A DNA stretch of 64,000 nt from Acanthaster planci (lineage: Eukaryota; Echinodermata; Asteroidea; Valvatida; Acanthasteridae): assembly GCF_001949145.1 (NCBI RefSeq), contig NW_019091440.1:1081539-1145538 (forward strand). Direction: 5' to 3'. Below the pieces are notes generated by a model. The model was given only the letters and a program-made list of their open reading frames with translations. It had not been told where the DNA came from and ran no database searches. Position 1 is the stretch's first letter. Every line of letters starts with the position of its first letter. The position numbers and the translations under genes are program-made. This document shows, one piece after another, positions 45,478-59,200 of this stretch.

Positions 45478-48164
45478 TTAATCCAAAACCTTGACATAAT
45501 TTGCAGGGAAGATTCCAATTCGTCCATTCATCCGGCCTTCCCACCAATCAAAGCAAGTATTAGTCCTTGTCAGGACGTCAATGCGATCACCCTGGTTAAA
45601 GGACAGGTCGCAGGGCAGAATTGCTGTGAACGAGTGAGTGGCAATAACTGTGCATACAGGGGTCGACTTGCTGGTGAAATTGTTGTTGTTGGTGAACTCT
45701 GCCAAAAGGAAATATGACAAGACTCAAACGTTACCCTTTGTTTCCTGTTCTTGTGTCAGTCAACCTTGAAGCCAGAAGCACTAAAAGGGAAACACTGGAT
45801 AATGCAAATGTTGATCGGCAAAGAGAAATGCCAATTAAAGAATGAAGTAAATGAGTGCATCAGATGGTACATTGTAGCTTTGAATATGTCTTTGCTAGTC
45901 AAGCTAGATTTGCAATGCTTATTATTGAAACATTTCTTGGAGTGCAAATGTAACTGCATATCAGCTCACATTTGGTCTATAGACATAAATGAGGCAAAGG
46001 TTGAAGGCCCACAAACATGTACATTTACAATACACTAATCCTGTCTGACACATAAATTTATACATGAGCATGCACACCTACAGATGCACATTGAAGGACA
46101 GACTTGTTGGCAATAGCCTGGGATTACTACCATTGCGACAAGGGCAAAACCAATTAGAAGCAAAAACCCCTCCTTGAAGGCTAGTTGTTAAACCAGTCTT
46201 CTCATATTTCACCATGATACAGAATGGAACAGGAAGCTGTTCTATTGACCTTTGACCCACCTGATACAGAGTGTCGATAATGCTGTGGTGCTGTTGAGCC
46301 ATCTACTGTGTCACTAGAAGACTTCTTCTTCTTGTCTAAACGATCGACCATCGAAAAAATATTTGATTAGATTTCATGAGACATTTTTTCCACCCACACT
46401 GGTTTGTATATTCCTTTAAAAAGTTTCTCAGGCACTTGCAATGCAAAGAGAACACACCTGACGTAAAACAGATGCAAAAAAGATCTTTGAATGCATTTGG
46501 CATTCTATTAAATAGACATGGTTGAAATTCGACGATACCTGGTACATACAGTAAACCATGCACAAACATGTACAGTGTATATCCCTGTCAGGCCTAGCTA
46601 ATGTAAGTACATCAAGTATGGATTAAGTAGCATGACAAATATTGCTTCCGACTGAAAACACTTAGCACAAATACCAGTAGTTTCACAGATCAATGTCATT
46701 TGAATTCCTTTTCTTTTGAATACAAGCACTGCTGCTTATCGGTTCAAACTAATTTTTGCTTACTGTACATGCACATGTGTAAATGTACCAGGTAGCTCAT
46801 TTAAATTTGCTACATTTTATGCCCCGTACATGTTCATGTAGTTGCTTGATATTGATTCAAATTTGATCCATAGACAGTTTATAAACAGTAACTTGCATAA
46901 TACATGTACACGTATGTTCATGTTGGGCAGTCAGGTCGGACAAGCGGTTCTTTTTTCGCTTCCACCTCTGTGGTCTAGGTTTGGTTCCCAGCCCTGTCCA
47001 CATGTGGATTGGGTCTTCAGTCCCTTGCAGATTCTGTGGGTTTAACCCAGAATATTCCTCTGGGGTTTTCCTCCCACCTCTTAAACTGTTACTGCTTCTC
47101 AATGTCTCTTCTCTACAGGTTTCTTCAGGCTTACGAGCTACAGTGCCAAGGAAGCTTTGGACTAATCCTTTGCATCATTAACGGAAATAAAATAAGAGTT
47201 ATGAAAAGTAAAAGTATTTCATAGCGCATGTGGCGCTTCTTACATGTAAGGTTTCAGGTCTCATGTTGTTTTTGCAGACCTATGGCCTTAATTACACACC
47301 AGTACATGTACTAAAGTAAGTACATGTCAACTTGTACAATACAAAAGGTACATTTCAATTTGTTTATTCCTTTTCCTTGTTGCTCTTTATGAGTCATTAA
47401 TTGTATTGATCAGTGTATACCGTCACAGTGAACTCACTGGCAAGATTACAAGGAAGGAAATGCTCGTGAGATTGGAAGGAAACTCAGTAGCAATAAATCC
47501 TTGTAATAAAGAATGGAATAATAACAATGACATTGTCTAATTGACACTTCAGTGGAATTCTAAAATCAATCCATGTAACTACACAACTCTGTTTTGAAAA
47601 GATACAGTACAACATTATGCAGGGCCTTAAACCTTTTCAGAGTAATACAAATCCAGATCCTATGTTGAAATAAAGCAAAGCTTGATGAATTGGACAGGGA
47701 CCAAAGAACAGAAAGAGCAAACGATGTCCCATTATTGATCAAACAACAGGTAATCAGTGCATCAGCTGGCTTTGGGTATCACACAAACAAATAACACTGC
47801 TGCGAAGCCTAAAAATACAATCCTGTACAGGATTCGTGCTCTTGGAAGAATGTAGGTCTCTCTCAAATGACATGACTTCCTACATATTGCTACGTGCATT
47901 AAGCAATTTCTTTCTTAAACTCGCGTGACGCGCATTGACTGCCCCATATTTTGAACACGTTTTGATCAGCACGTACGCGAGTTTCAAACATTTTGCACAC
48001 TGTGCGCACCTGCACTTACATGTATTTATGTCATACATGTATATACGCAGTTGCAATTTTCCTACAAAGATGGCATCCAATGAGAGAGATCTGTACTTAC
48101 TTTTGGAGCTCCTGAAACTGAGGCTGCGAAAACTTCGAGTCTTCTTGCCGTCATTGCTACTCAT
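45478..48164 (-). CDS. Small SH3-domain protein
   Basis: Exons 48101-48164, 46261-46335 and 45478-45698 join in phase to give 119 residues if the ATG at 48164 is the start. Residues 1-45 are basic and Ser-rich (RSFRSLSFRSSK, then KKKKSSS). Residues about 63-117 form one SH3 domain with ALYDF-like THSFTA, DLSFNQGDRIDVL, the Trp pair in CFDWWEGR and IGIFPANYV, and the chain ends KVLD. SH3 domains bind Pro-rich ligands in membrane-traffic and cytoskeletal complexes. The DWWEG...GIFPANYV wording resembles SH3YL1 and yeast Lsb3/Ysc84 proteins, but no SYLF domain was found upstream. TTTGAG lies directly before the ATG and could be an acceptor, so this may be only the 3' end of a longer gene. Intron 1 contains a SINE. 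Confidence 0.75.
46920..47200 (+). mobile_element. tRNA-derived SINE copy
   Basis: Same body as the copy at 28372: CCACATGTGGATTGGG, CCCAGAATATTCCTCTGGGG, TTTTCCTCCCACCTCTTAAA and CTACAGGTTTCTTCAGGC, ending in an AATAAAATAA-like tail. The B-box is decayed (GGTTTGGTTCCC). It lies in an intron of the SH3 gene on the opposite strand. Confidence 0.85.
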
Positions 48165-49874
48165 CTCAAACCAACACACATGATAAGCAAGACTAACCAC
48201 AAGTACAGGAACTAGTAGGAGATGTAACAACACTGGAAGATAAACCTTCAAGATGACAAAAAGTTAGCATTTACCCAGCATGCTTCCCTTTACATCAAAA
48301 ATCAAGCATACAGTACATGAGTACAACATGTACAAACAACGACACAGGCAATTGGACAATTTCCAAATGTGGATATCACGTTGTGTGAGAATTTCAGAGG
48401 ACTTTCCCAAGTGCAGTGATGCCAGAGGAAGTGCAATGCATCAACATGTACCAACATGGCCACAATGGTAAGGATGGACTTTGGAGATTGTCCAAAATTA
48501 ATAGGCCCCTAATTCCATTTTGCCCCAAACTTTAGTGTGTGCTGTCTGGCTACTGAAGTTCATAAACCTGCTGAACTTCTGTACTCGCTTGAAATTGAAG
48601 TACCCCATCATCAGCCAGGGGAAGGGTGTCACCTTGTTGGTATGGTAATGACGCCATCGTAATACTTGCATTACTTCATCAATCGTGAACCAGAAAAGTA
48701 GTGTACTTGCTAGAAAAACAGGCCCTCCCTTTGTCACTTACATATACGTGGGAATGTTTATTGTAACATAGAGAAAATAAAGTCCCACATAAAAATTAAC
48801 CAATAATAATTTGCCAAAATTTGTCCTTTTTTTAAAATGCGACATACATGTAGGCGTACCGGTAGGTTAAAGTTGTAATTTTTTATAGCCCAACTTGCAG
48901 AAACTAAACAGGCCTAGGCCGAACAAGTTTAGGCCTAGGCCTAGTAGTACTACTTCTACTACTAGCACTTTTTTAGTCCAGGCCAAACACTACAGCAGAT
49001 AAAAAAAATGTTCAATACGTTGGGAACAAAAACAGCCTAGGCGTAAAGTTAGATTAAATTAATAAAAAAACGACTAGCAGCCACTGAAAAAAGGCAAAAA
49101 TGATAACTTTGCGGGGAAAACCTTACAATTTTCTGCAAAGACCAGACAGCAGGCACCCACAACGAGCTCAAGGTTGTCACCAACGCGTAGTAAATGCTGT
49201 ATGTACATATGCACATACAAACTATTACGTACTAGACTATAACTTTACATTATACCTTTTGATGGAAATCCAACGCAAAACGTGTAGCCCACTAATTTGT
49301 GATAGCGCCCTCTAGTGGCATAATAAAATATAGTCTGGTCACGTCCACGCATTACAAAGATTAATGAGAAGCAAGAGATAATCGCGGCGGTGAATTGACA
49401 TGAACAATTGTTTGGACTCCCAAAGTGATCACCCCTACGTGTAAAATGCACTGCTCCAAAACACTCAGAATTGAATTTCATATGTACTGTACATAGACCG
49501 GGCCTAGTACCTCGGGGCCGGGGAAATGGGTTAACGTTTCGTCCAACTTGGCGTCAGAAATGTAGGTAAGTGAGACAAATTTATTCTATTACCATTTTCT
49601 GTTGTTATCGAAGCAGGGTTTTGTTTGGGGCGGATTAAGGGGATACAGTTTGCAAGGAAAGAGTTTGAACTTAAAGTGTCCGGAAAAGTGTCCCGTGTAT
49701 CACCAGGTACCATTGTAACATTGTTGCCGGGGATAGGTGTACATGTACATTTAGGCAAACAATTTCGGCAAGAATCTACTCCCCCCGTCATTTTTGTAGG
49801 CGTTGGCTTGTCTTGCGATTATTCTAACATGTCTAAACACTTGCCAAACACAACAGAACAATCATGTCACAAAT
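48165..49874. other. No supported gene; short repeats
   Basis: Includes a short GGCCTAGGCCTAG repeat patch at 48910-48945 and a GCGCCCTCTAGTGG motif at 49306. A minus-strand frame at 48498-48737 is hydrophobic and has an acceptor and donor of sorts, but I could not tie it to a family or connect it to the SH3 gene with confidence. Confidence 0.4.
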
Positions 49875-50245
49875 ACAGCTCACGGTGGCCGTCCACCTGT
49901 CCACACGTTCCACCTCTGCACTGCAGCCTGCCTGGCACTGGCAGGCCTGAGTTCGATTCCTGGCTTGGTACGGGTACCCCTGCATGATGTGTGGTTTTTG
50001 CAGTCCTTATCTGGTATTGTGGGCTTTACCCAGAATGTTTTTGTACTAGGGTTTTCCTCCCACCTCTGCACCTGTTACCGCTTCTCATTGTCTGCTTTCT
50101 ACAGTTTCACTTTCAGCCTCGGGCTCACGAGCTACTGTACGTGTACATGTATAGATTAATGTAGTGCCTAAGCTAGGGTGCATTTGAGGAATCCTTGCCT
50201 TGGTCATGTTGGTGTTGTTACCAGAAATGAATAGTAATAATAATA
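49875..50245 (+). mobile_element. tRNA-derived SINE copy, full length
   Basis: The head has GAGTTCGATTCC (B-box like) near 49950. The body has TACCCAGAATGTTTT, GGGTTTTCCTCCCACCTCTG and CTTCTCATTGTCTGC, then CTCACGAGCTAC and GAGGAATCCTTGCC. The tail is ACCAGAAATGAATAGTAATAATAA. This is the same family as 28372-28680. Confidence 0.85.
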
Positions 50246-53200
50246 CATGTATATGAACATGTAGACAGGCACATAGTCCCACACATATGTAATGCTGGGC
50301 TATTTTATGTGTCTTTATATTACTGTCAAAAGAGAGCCATTCACAGCCCTATGGGGCTATTAAAAATTTAGCTCCACTACCCTACATGTACATATACACA
50401 AGTTTTGATAACGTTGACTGATAGGACTCATTATTAGGCGCCTACTCATAGTGTTGATCAATTCCTTTGTCACCACGCACCATCTACCTGTACTGGTAGG
50501 GTGCCTTGTGCAATACTGATAGTGGGGCCTTGGTTACTTACAATGTAGAATTACATGAATTGGCTGGTTCTACAAGTGTTCCTGAATCATGTTAATGAAT
50601 GCAAATAGAGGAGAAAACAAACAAGCAAACAACTTTTACCACCTTGTTCCATGACTTTTTTATTAATGGGGACCTACATGTACAGTACATGTACACTGTA
50701 GGTCAATTAAACAGCACAGGACATTGGTTGGGCAGGTGGGTACCCAGCAACATTTACACTGTGGGCATAGGGGTACCTGTACATGTACACATACATGTAC
50801 AAAAGCTCACGAAGACCATGGAGGAAGGAAAACAGTCCTCCATGCACAGACCTACCGGTACACGTAAAATCAGTTCTCCACTACACATACATGTGACACA
50901 TGTACATGTTTGGAAAGATTTCCAGAAACGGACTTGTTTTCCATTCAAATATTACAACATCAGGAAGTGATAACAAGTCTTAAAAAGAGAACTTTTGCTC
51001 AGACTATTCTGAAGCATTTACTCAGAAAACACCCAAGTGTTTCGCAGACAAGTCTCATAGGCTTGTGCACAGAGGCATCAAATGTTGTCTGTATACGGAA
51101 CTCTTTCCATGGATAAAACATGGATAAATTTGGATTTACAAACTCAAACATGGATACATTTATTGTACTCATTCATTCCAGCGGGCCATCCCTCATGTCC
51201 AAAAATATTCAAATTACTGGAGGTTTGGGAGGACTAGTTGTTAAATGGATGAACGTTAAATGGCTAGATTATTGTACATGTACATGGTTACTGTACATGA
51301 CATCGTCCATTACTTACGGATTGACTGCTTGATGACTACTCTTCATTTTAAACAAAGAATACAGGTGTACCGCCACAAGTACATGTACCAGTTGGTCAAG
51401 AAAGAGCAAAATGATACCATACATGTAGTAGTTAGGGATTTATTGACTGCCTGTGACTTCAGAGATAACACTGTTCCATATTGATAATGCTCTCGTACAT
51501 GTATGTACATGTGTAATATGAACCTGGAAAATGCAAAATTACAAGAAACAGGAAGGGAGACTGCTAAAATTCAGGGACAACTACAGGTACAGGTATTACC
51601 AGACCTGTTTGTGGAAACTGAATATCATTTGTACATGTACATGGAGCAGTGTGCATCACTCCGGAAGGAGGAAGTACCAACACATGTACATGTATTGTAT
51701 ATGTAATGTGTTTGTTAATATTTCAACAGAGTGATGCATGCAGCAAGGTTTGGTGTACATGTACGGAGTGTTTGCTGATTTTTTCGTAATGGGACCCCAT
51801 GCTGCAAAAATGCCCAATTTCACATGTACATGTCTGGTACACTTTTCATCTGCATGGAGCTTTTGTAAGGTGTACCTGTGTGTACATGTACATTTTACCA
51901 GGTAATGGGCATGACACATGTGTTGAATAGACAATGTTGGGAACAGAAAGATAACAGGCATCAGCTACTTTGTAGTTTGATTTGATTACACAAATTACCC
52001 ATCCAGCATTGTTAATACTATTGCAAAAACTGACTTTAAACAACATGTACATAGTCAGATATGTACCGGTACTCGGAAAAAAAAATCATTTTTTGCATCC
52101 AGTTTTGTATCCGGTGTTATAGCTACGTGTATGCTGGCGGCGCTGCTCGGCGCTGCTCGGCGCTGGTCAGCAATCTCCACCACAGTGTTCTTCTGTCCAG
52201 CACTGAGCTTGATGAAATGGCTCACTAACCAGCCCAAAATCCTAAAGACAAATCCCAGAAAAAAAATCAGTGAATATGAAAATTTCATAGTTTTACCTGG
52301 AAAGAGTTTTAAAATTTGAACTCTTAATCAATTTGGAAAGAAAAACTACAGTACCATGTAAAAAGGCAATCTAGACTACCCTGAGTGTGACTTGCAGAGT
52401 AAGCATTGGTGTTGGCATGGGACGTAAATGTCCCAAATTACATAATTACCAAATATCATCCGGCAATGTTCACTCAGTATCTTTACAATTATGGTATTAA
52501 AAAGGAACAAAAATTCATACCAGCCTCACTTCATGGTGCCGAAAAAGCCTACATGTAAATGGCTTCCAAAAATCCATTCGCTTTATCAATAAACTTTTTT
52601 TTACTGGAAAACAATTACCCGGTAATACATACATGTATCTGTACTTGTATGTTACTACTGGTAGTGCATGTACATTATACATGAACTAGTACTTGACGTC
52701 TCATCGGTATAAATTCCCCCCCTCCCAAAGAAAGGTCTTTCCAGAGTGTTCATTGAATCTGTACAAATTCATTGGTTACATGTAGCATTGTACAGATATT
52801 GCCCATTTACATGTAGGTACACCTGAGCTGTGTCAATTTCAACTCTACTTCAGAATAGTCTTCTCTGCCCTGCCTGTGTTATCCGTTGTACATACCTCAA
52901 AACCGTGATACCCCAAGACTCAACCCAGACAACAGCTGTTAAGGTCTGGACATGTTGTCATGGTAACATGTCAACAAGTCGCCATAGCACCACACACATC
53001 ACACACGTCTTGATAAATCTGTGCTGGATAACAGGAATTGATTGGACATTGGGCTGCATGACTCATGGATTGTGGCTGGTCGTTAGATATTAATGATTAA
53101 TCTTTGTGAAGGGGTTACGGAAGTAGGCAAAGAAAGCATATCTTACTGAATAATATATTTTGAACAGGTGTTCACACCTACCACTGTACATGTACATGTA

Positions 53201-56200
53201 CATGTATGGTTTGATTGTTTGAATGAAAGTTGCTAATTCTGGGATAAATACTACATGACTTGCATACATGTACCAGTACCATGTAGATGCACAGTTTACA
53301 AACACTTGTCAGGAAATCAGTAATGGGGATAAGAAAAGAATAAAAATCACACCTGTACCCGTGGGTTACAGTTCCTCTTTGAATCTCAAAATACCGTTAC
53401 ATGTTGGAATTTTAAGAGATTGGGATTGTAGTCAAATTCCAAATTTTCTCATTTAATCTTTGTACTTGTACGATTGGTAGTTTTCATGAGTGAGTTTTTC
53501 AAAGAATAGATCTCTGCTAACAAATTCCTCTTTTATTTTTTTCTTTGGAATTAAAGGCATTGTTCTTTCCTAATTCTTTGAAAAAGAAATGAACACACAG
53601 TTCCTTGGATTTAAAAGCCCTCTACACACCAAGTGTCACTGAAGGGCCTTCTAAACTCTTTCTTCTTTTGTGTATTCTTTGCAAGTGGCCATTCAATTCA
53701 TGTCTGATCAGTATCTTTTGCAAACACTCTGGCTTTTCATAGATTATCAGTTGAAAACAAGGCCTTACAAAAGAAATCCAGATTACATTAGGACTCCCAC
53801 ATTTGCTGACTGTAGCACCGGGATACTATGCTGGTACTTTGCTTGTATGGAACATTGTAGTTTGCGATGAACCTTTGAGTTTACAGTACTGTACATGTGT
53901 TTTGAGCGGCTGCTTGGGTGTGTTTTACACACACTAGAGTAAATTTCTAGTTCTCATCACAAACTGATTCATGAATGCCAAATCCATGCAAAAGGAAAGG
54001 AAAATCTTATCAGTCTTTGTGAAGTGACTGCTTTACACTATTTCATTCAATATAAGTACTGCTTGCATTTAATGGAATAAAAATCCTACCAAATGAACTT
54101 GCCAAATTAGAAACAGGCCTGAGGCACAGTGTACCATGTCTAGCCTCATTGCAAATTCCTTCACTGCTCAGTGACATTTATCTTCAATTGAAGTCATGAG
54201 TCTTAATTTTCCACCCCAAACTCATCATAGACCCTACCAGGCCTGTACTGGGGTCCTGTACAGTACGCAAATTAATGTGTTAATGATGTGTGTCCAAACA
54301 GGTACATTTGATTGAGTGACCCCCTCCAGGTCAAAGACTGTCTGGTTTCCCAGATTTATTGCACTGTTTTGCTGACTTTCTCAATGCCTGATGTATGTAT
54401 GTACATGTACACTGCTGGGACCAGTATGTACACTGTACCATGGAGGTAGAATCACAATCTACATGTACATGTACCTCCATGAATGTACTACATGTACATG
54501 TAAGTAGGATATGCGCCATTCAGCCCCCTTATCCCCATAGAGACATTAACCACATAACAGTTTAGTCACCACCAGGTCAGGTTTGATTGAGAAGGTGTGA
54601 ATGGCTTTGAGTTGGTTTTTACTTTAAATACTTTAAAGAGAAAAACAAGTTTGGGTTGGATTAGAACATACTGTAAATGTGTACATGAGCAAGGTTCTAT
54701 GATTGGCTCAATTTTATGGCACAATATTTTTACACTGAAAGAGGCTTGTATATTTCATTGAGACTGTTAACACAACAAAAAGCATGCTTACCTTGAAGGA
54801 AAACTTGATTTTAATTCCTTTAAACATTGACAAACAATAAAAAATCTCTGTGTGCATGCTGCCAGCACAATTTGCTGAGCGCCATCGTGTATGTACTGTT
54901 ACATAGTGCTCATGGTTAGCAAAATTTTATACATGTTGTCCAGTAAGCATGACTGTTTGTTACCTCAATACAGTGTAAGCAGAGCCCTGAAATTGGTAAG
55001 TGGCCTTTGCCCAACAGCTAGGAGGTAGGAGGCTGACTGAACTGTACAGTAGTTTTCTCATGTTGATTATTTGAAATTTAAATGAGATTGAAATTCAGCT
55101 ATCAGAGGTGAGAAATATAAATCCCCAAAGATGAAGAGTTGTCTTGATCATGAATCATGAGTGAAAAGTGTTTTTGTAGCCATAGACTGTGAATCCGTTT
55201 CCTACAAGTACATGTAGGCCTATGTGTACTCTTCTTTTGTTGATGGTTTTGTAGTCTCTGAATACTGTTGATAAATTTAGGAATAACATCACCCTTGCTT
55301 TCTACAGTGCTAGTCTGGTACTTTTTTCTTCTACACACTTAAATACCAACTATCTGGTGTTACCAGATGTCCTTGGTCTATTGTGCTTTGTATCAAGTAG
55401 TCCCATTGTTGTCATATATTGATTAGTTAAGATCTGTAATGATCACACTGTGGCTTTCTGACTGGAGGAAAAACCTGCGGTTGTTTGGACAAAACCTGAA
55501 CACAGTTTATTGTTTGTTGTGAAGATGAATAACAGTCTCTGTTAAGTTACATGTATGTACCGGTATGTGTACTACGGATATTATAAATTGTGTAATTCTG
55601 CATCTTAGGTCACACAGTTACCGGTACATGTATGCTCCTTATACATGTTATAAATGCTTATGGTACAGTACTGTACATGTAGTTTTTAATGATGTTCTAT
55701 TTTTCCTAATGAGTCCTATACATCATGAATACTTTATTGTATGGAACCAGTACATGTACGTACACATAGCTTGTGACTTGTCAAAAGCAATGTGCACGAA
55801 TCAAGTAGAGTACACTGTCTACCAGTAGTACACTGGTCAGTCTCAGTTTTTTACCCAGAACTGTGTGTAAAGTTTGCTCACACATATACATGTAACTACC
55901 CAAAGTTTTTTCTGAGTTCATTTTATTTGCAGTGAACTTTTTTGAATAGCCTAATACTCCGACAAATGTGGCAAATGACCAGTCTGCTGGCTGTGTCACT
56001 TCTTCCTGTTGCTTTGAATACACAGTGGTGGTTAAGTACCTGATAGACATCAATTTTAAGACCTTGAGACATCAAACAGGCATTGACTGTTTGTCTTCAG
56101 TTGCCAATTAAAACACATTTAATCAAGGTAAAATCAAGAAAGAAGATACCATATAAAGTTTAGTTCTTTGTTCCATCAAGGTGAAATCCTGCATTTCTTT

Positions 56201-59200
56201 TGTTATAGATTTGACAGATGTACATGTACATGTAAGTCTTCCATGGTTATGTCACTACTGACCTTTGCTCAGGTATTCACTGTCATTTTGTCCAAACTTT
56301 GGAAATCATTGGCCAAACTGCCTGTATCCTGCCTTGAGCTGTAATAGATCTCATTCAATTTTTTTACAATAGGAGTGAGAAAGATTACACTGTGCAAAAT
56401 GACTTGGTTGAAAAACATCGCAAAGCATTGCCAGCTTTCTGGTTTCATGTACACGGAAATTGGGATAACTGTATAACATGCCAGTACATGTACATGTACT
56501 TTGTACATTTACCAGTACATGCAGGGTCATAAACATCCTAAGAATGCTGACAACTTACCGCGTAGCATTAGCAATCTCATTTTAAAAAATAGACAAATTT
56601 GTTTTAAGAATTACGTGTTTGTTTTTAGGTAGAAATACAAAACTGTAGCAAAATCCAGCTCTAGGCAAAAGTATTAAAATGTAATTTAAGCAGCTGTGAC
56701 ATCATGAACAAAGGAACGAAAACCTTGAAAACAGAAGTTATTGTTTTAGCTAGTTTTTAGATCACTTTTAGTAAATCACTTTTAGTCCTCTCCTTGTAGA
56801 CGCTGCTGGTACCGTACCAGTATGTCAGGGGTAGGGGATAGCCAAGGTTATACAGGTACAACGGTACCTGAACAAGATATTTGATCGATTGGTACAGTGT
56901 GTGTACCATAGGTACAGTACTGTAAGGCCCCGCTGAGCTGTCTTGTATTGAACAATGAACAGTGCTTTTTAAATTCTCTCAGACCTTGAACTGGATCAAA
57001 GACTACATGGTGTGCATTTGAATACATTCAAACACTGTTTATAGTGAGCACTGTTAAATTATAGCATCCCGCTGACATGAAGATCAATTTTAGATCCCTG
57101 AGTCTTTGTATATAAGTTTGTTTCCAATACTTGTTCACAATACTACGGGTAGGTCCTTGGACATTACTGGCACGTGCATGTACACTGTGTGGTTCGTTGT
57201 AGCGTAGAAGCTAATTAGAAAGTATTGCTTAATTTCAAAATTACAGATTTCCTGATTTGGAGGAAGTGAGTTTCAAGGTCTCTTTGAATTCGAACAAGAG
57301 TGTTGGATTTTATAACATTGCATCATCTGCAGTGCAATTTCATTGCTCCCTGATATCATTGTACACAGGTATGGTAGTATACATCTTTTATAAGATGTAC
57401 CGGTATGTTTTTAGGACCAATTCATCATTTGTTGGAACTGAGATTGATACCTGTAAGTACTGGTAAGTCTGTTATATAAGAGTGGAATCATGATCAGTAA
57501 AAGCTTGTTGAGGCTACATGAAATCAGTACCCAGAGTCACAGGTCAAATTGAGTTTTACTCACCTTCTGGGCATACAGTACATGTAGGCTTCTGTTGCAC
57601 ATCCATACTTTTATGTTCAGTACTTTTCATGTGATAAAGCCTGTTATCTTGCAATGAAGTTTGATCACATGACCTGTACCCTGTAGTAACCTTGACCTAG
57701 AGTTGGACTGGTTTTTATGAATCAGAGGTACAGGACAGGTGCATTGAAGGTCACCGTCTGCTGGACAATGACATGGCTGAATGAAACTGAACAAAAAGTC
57801 CTCCAATCTACGTCAACCTGTGCCTGATAAAAGGTTCATCAAGCGGGGTTGTCGGACAATACCGGAACAACTGGTACAGGAGAGGACTACGGTACATGAG
57901 TTACCAATACCAGTAGCTTGTGATTAATATAAGGAGCAGTATGTCATAGATTCATGCATTAGTGAGGGACTTTCAGTGGACTCACTGGTAATTAATAGGA
58001 TTGTACAATAACATCTTTGCAGATCTATCTTTATGCTGCAGTGATGTGGTAAGTGCTTAAGTCATTTTTGTTTGTATAACTGTTAAGCATTTAGCAGGTG
58101 CTACAAAACAGAGTGTATTCAGTGTTCACTGAATGAAATCATCCTTGGTTTATTGACATTTCCTGCCCCTTCATTTTTGGAACGTATTCAAACAAACCAA
58201 AGTGGTATGATAGATTTATAATTTAAAATCGGTATAGACAGCCAGCCATGTTTATCAGTACATTCAGTTAACATGCTTGGGTACATACCGCTACACTATA
58301 GTAGATGTACACATGTGTACTTGTACTATGTAGACAAACGTGAAATTTTTGCTGTGTTTTGTGTTTCAATGTTAGCCAAGGTACATTGTATGTATTGTGT
58401 ACATGTACAATTTTGTAGTAGAATTACAGTGTATGAGACTTTAATGAAATTGAAATGATTTGATCCTGAATATTTGGGGCTCACACCCATGGTTATTTTA
58501 TGGTACATGAGGAGACTAACGTTCTCACTAGTGTTCTGCACATTTTTTGCTTCACACAATCATTTGTACATACATGTAAGTACATGTACCTGCTTGCGAG
58601 ATTTAGTGCTTACTTTTCTGGCCAATGTTGCTCAGCTGGATTGTTGCCAATATTAAGCATTCCCTAACAGTCCCAAATCCTTTGATTTCAATGTGATTTT
58701 TACATACACCCTCTAGAGGGTTTTACATGTAAGAAAGTGGTGCCTGGAGGTGTGTACTGGTGCATGTAACTCAAGGTGCCGTATGTTGTTGCACTGGTTT
58801 GCACAAAATTAAGAAATTTCAAATGAGCGCACTATTACTACTAATTCTTTTGACGACACTACCGGCATGTACATGTAAGATTGATGTGGTTTAATTTTGC
58901 ATACAACAGTCTACCGTAACACAAGTACCACTAGAAGGCACTGCCTGTATGCCTGTATGCATCCAGCACAGAGCTTATAACCTAAGCACAAACATTTGGG
59001 AGTTGGCAGTGAATGCAATCACTCATGCATCAGATCCAAACCAAACTGTTTGTGTGGGTTCTGCTTCCATTCACCTCTCTTGCTTTTGTCTGCAGTTTGT
59101 CCTTGACATATGGCCAGAAATAAGTGTCTGGCTAAGCTCAGAACCTGCACACATTTCTGGTACATGTACATGTACATAGGTGGATTCAATTTCATGGACT

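Noticed and set aside
48498-48737. Hydrophobic minus-strand frame possibly upstream of the SH3 exon
   Set aside because: A phase-0 junction to the SH3 exon is possible, but the result would be an odd membrane-SH3 fusion with no known parallel. Evidence is too weak.
52055-52288. Minus-strand frame with hydrophobic helix and possible acceptor/donor (ILGWLVSHFIKLSAGQKN)
   Set aside because: Looks exon-like and has a TTTAG acceptor, but no partner exon could be joined and no family was recognised. The 3' part is made by a GGCGCTGCTC triplication.
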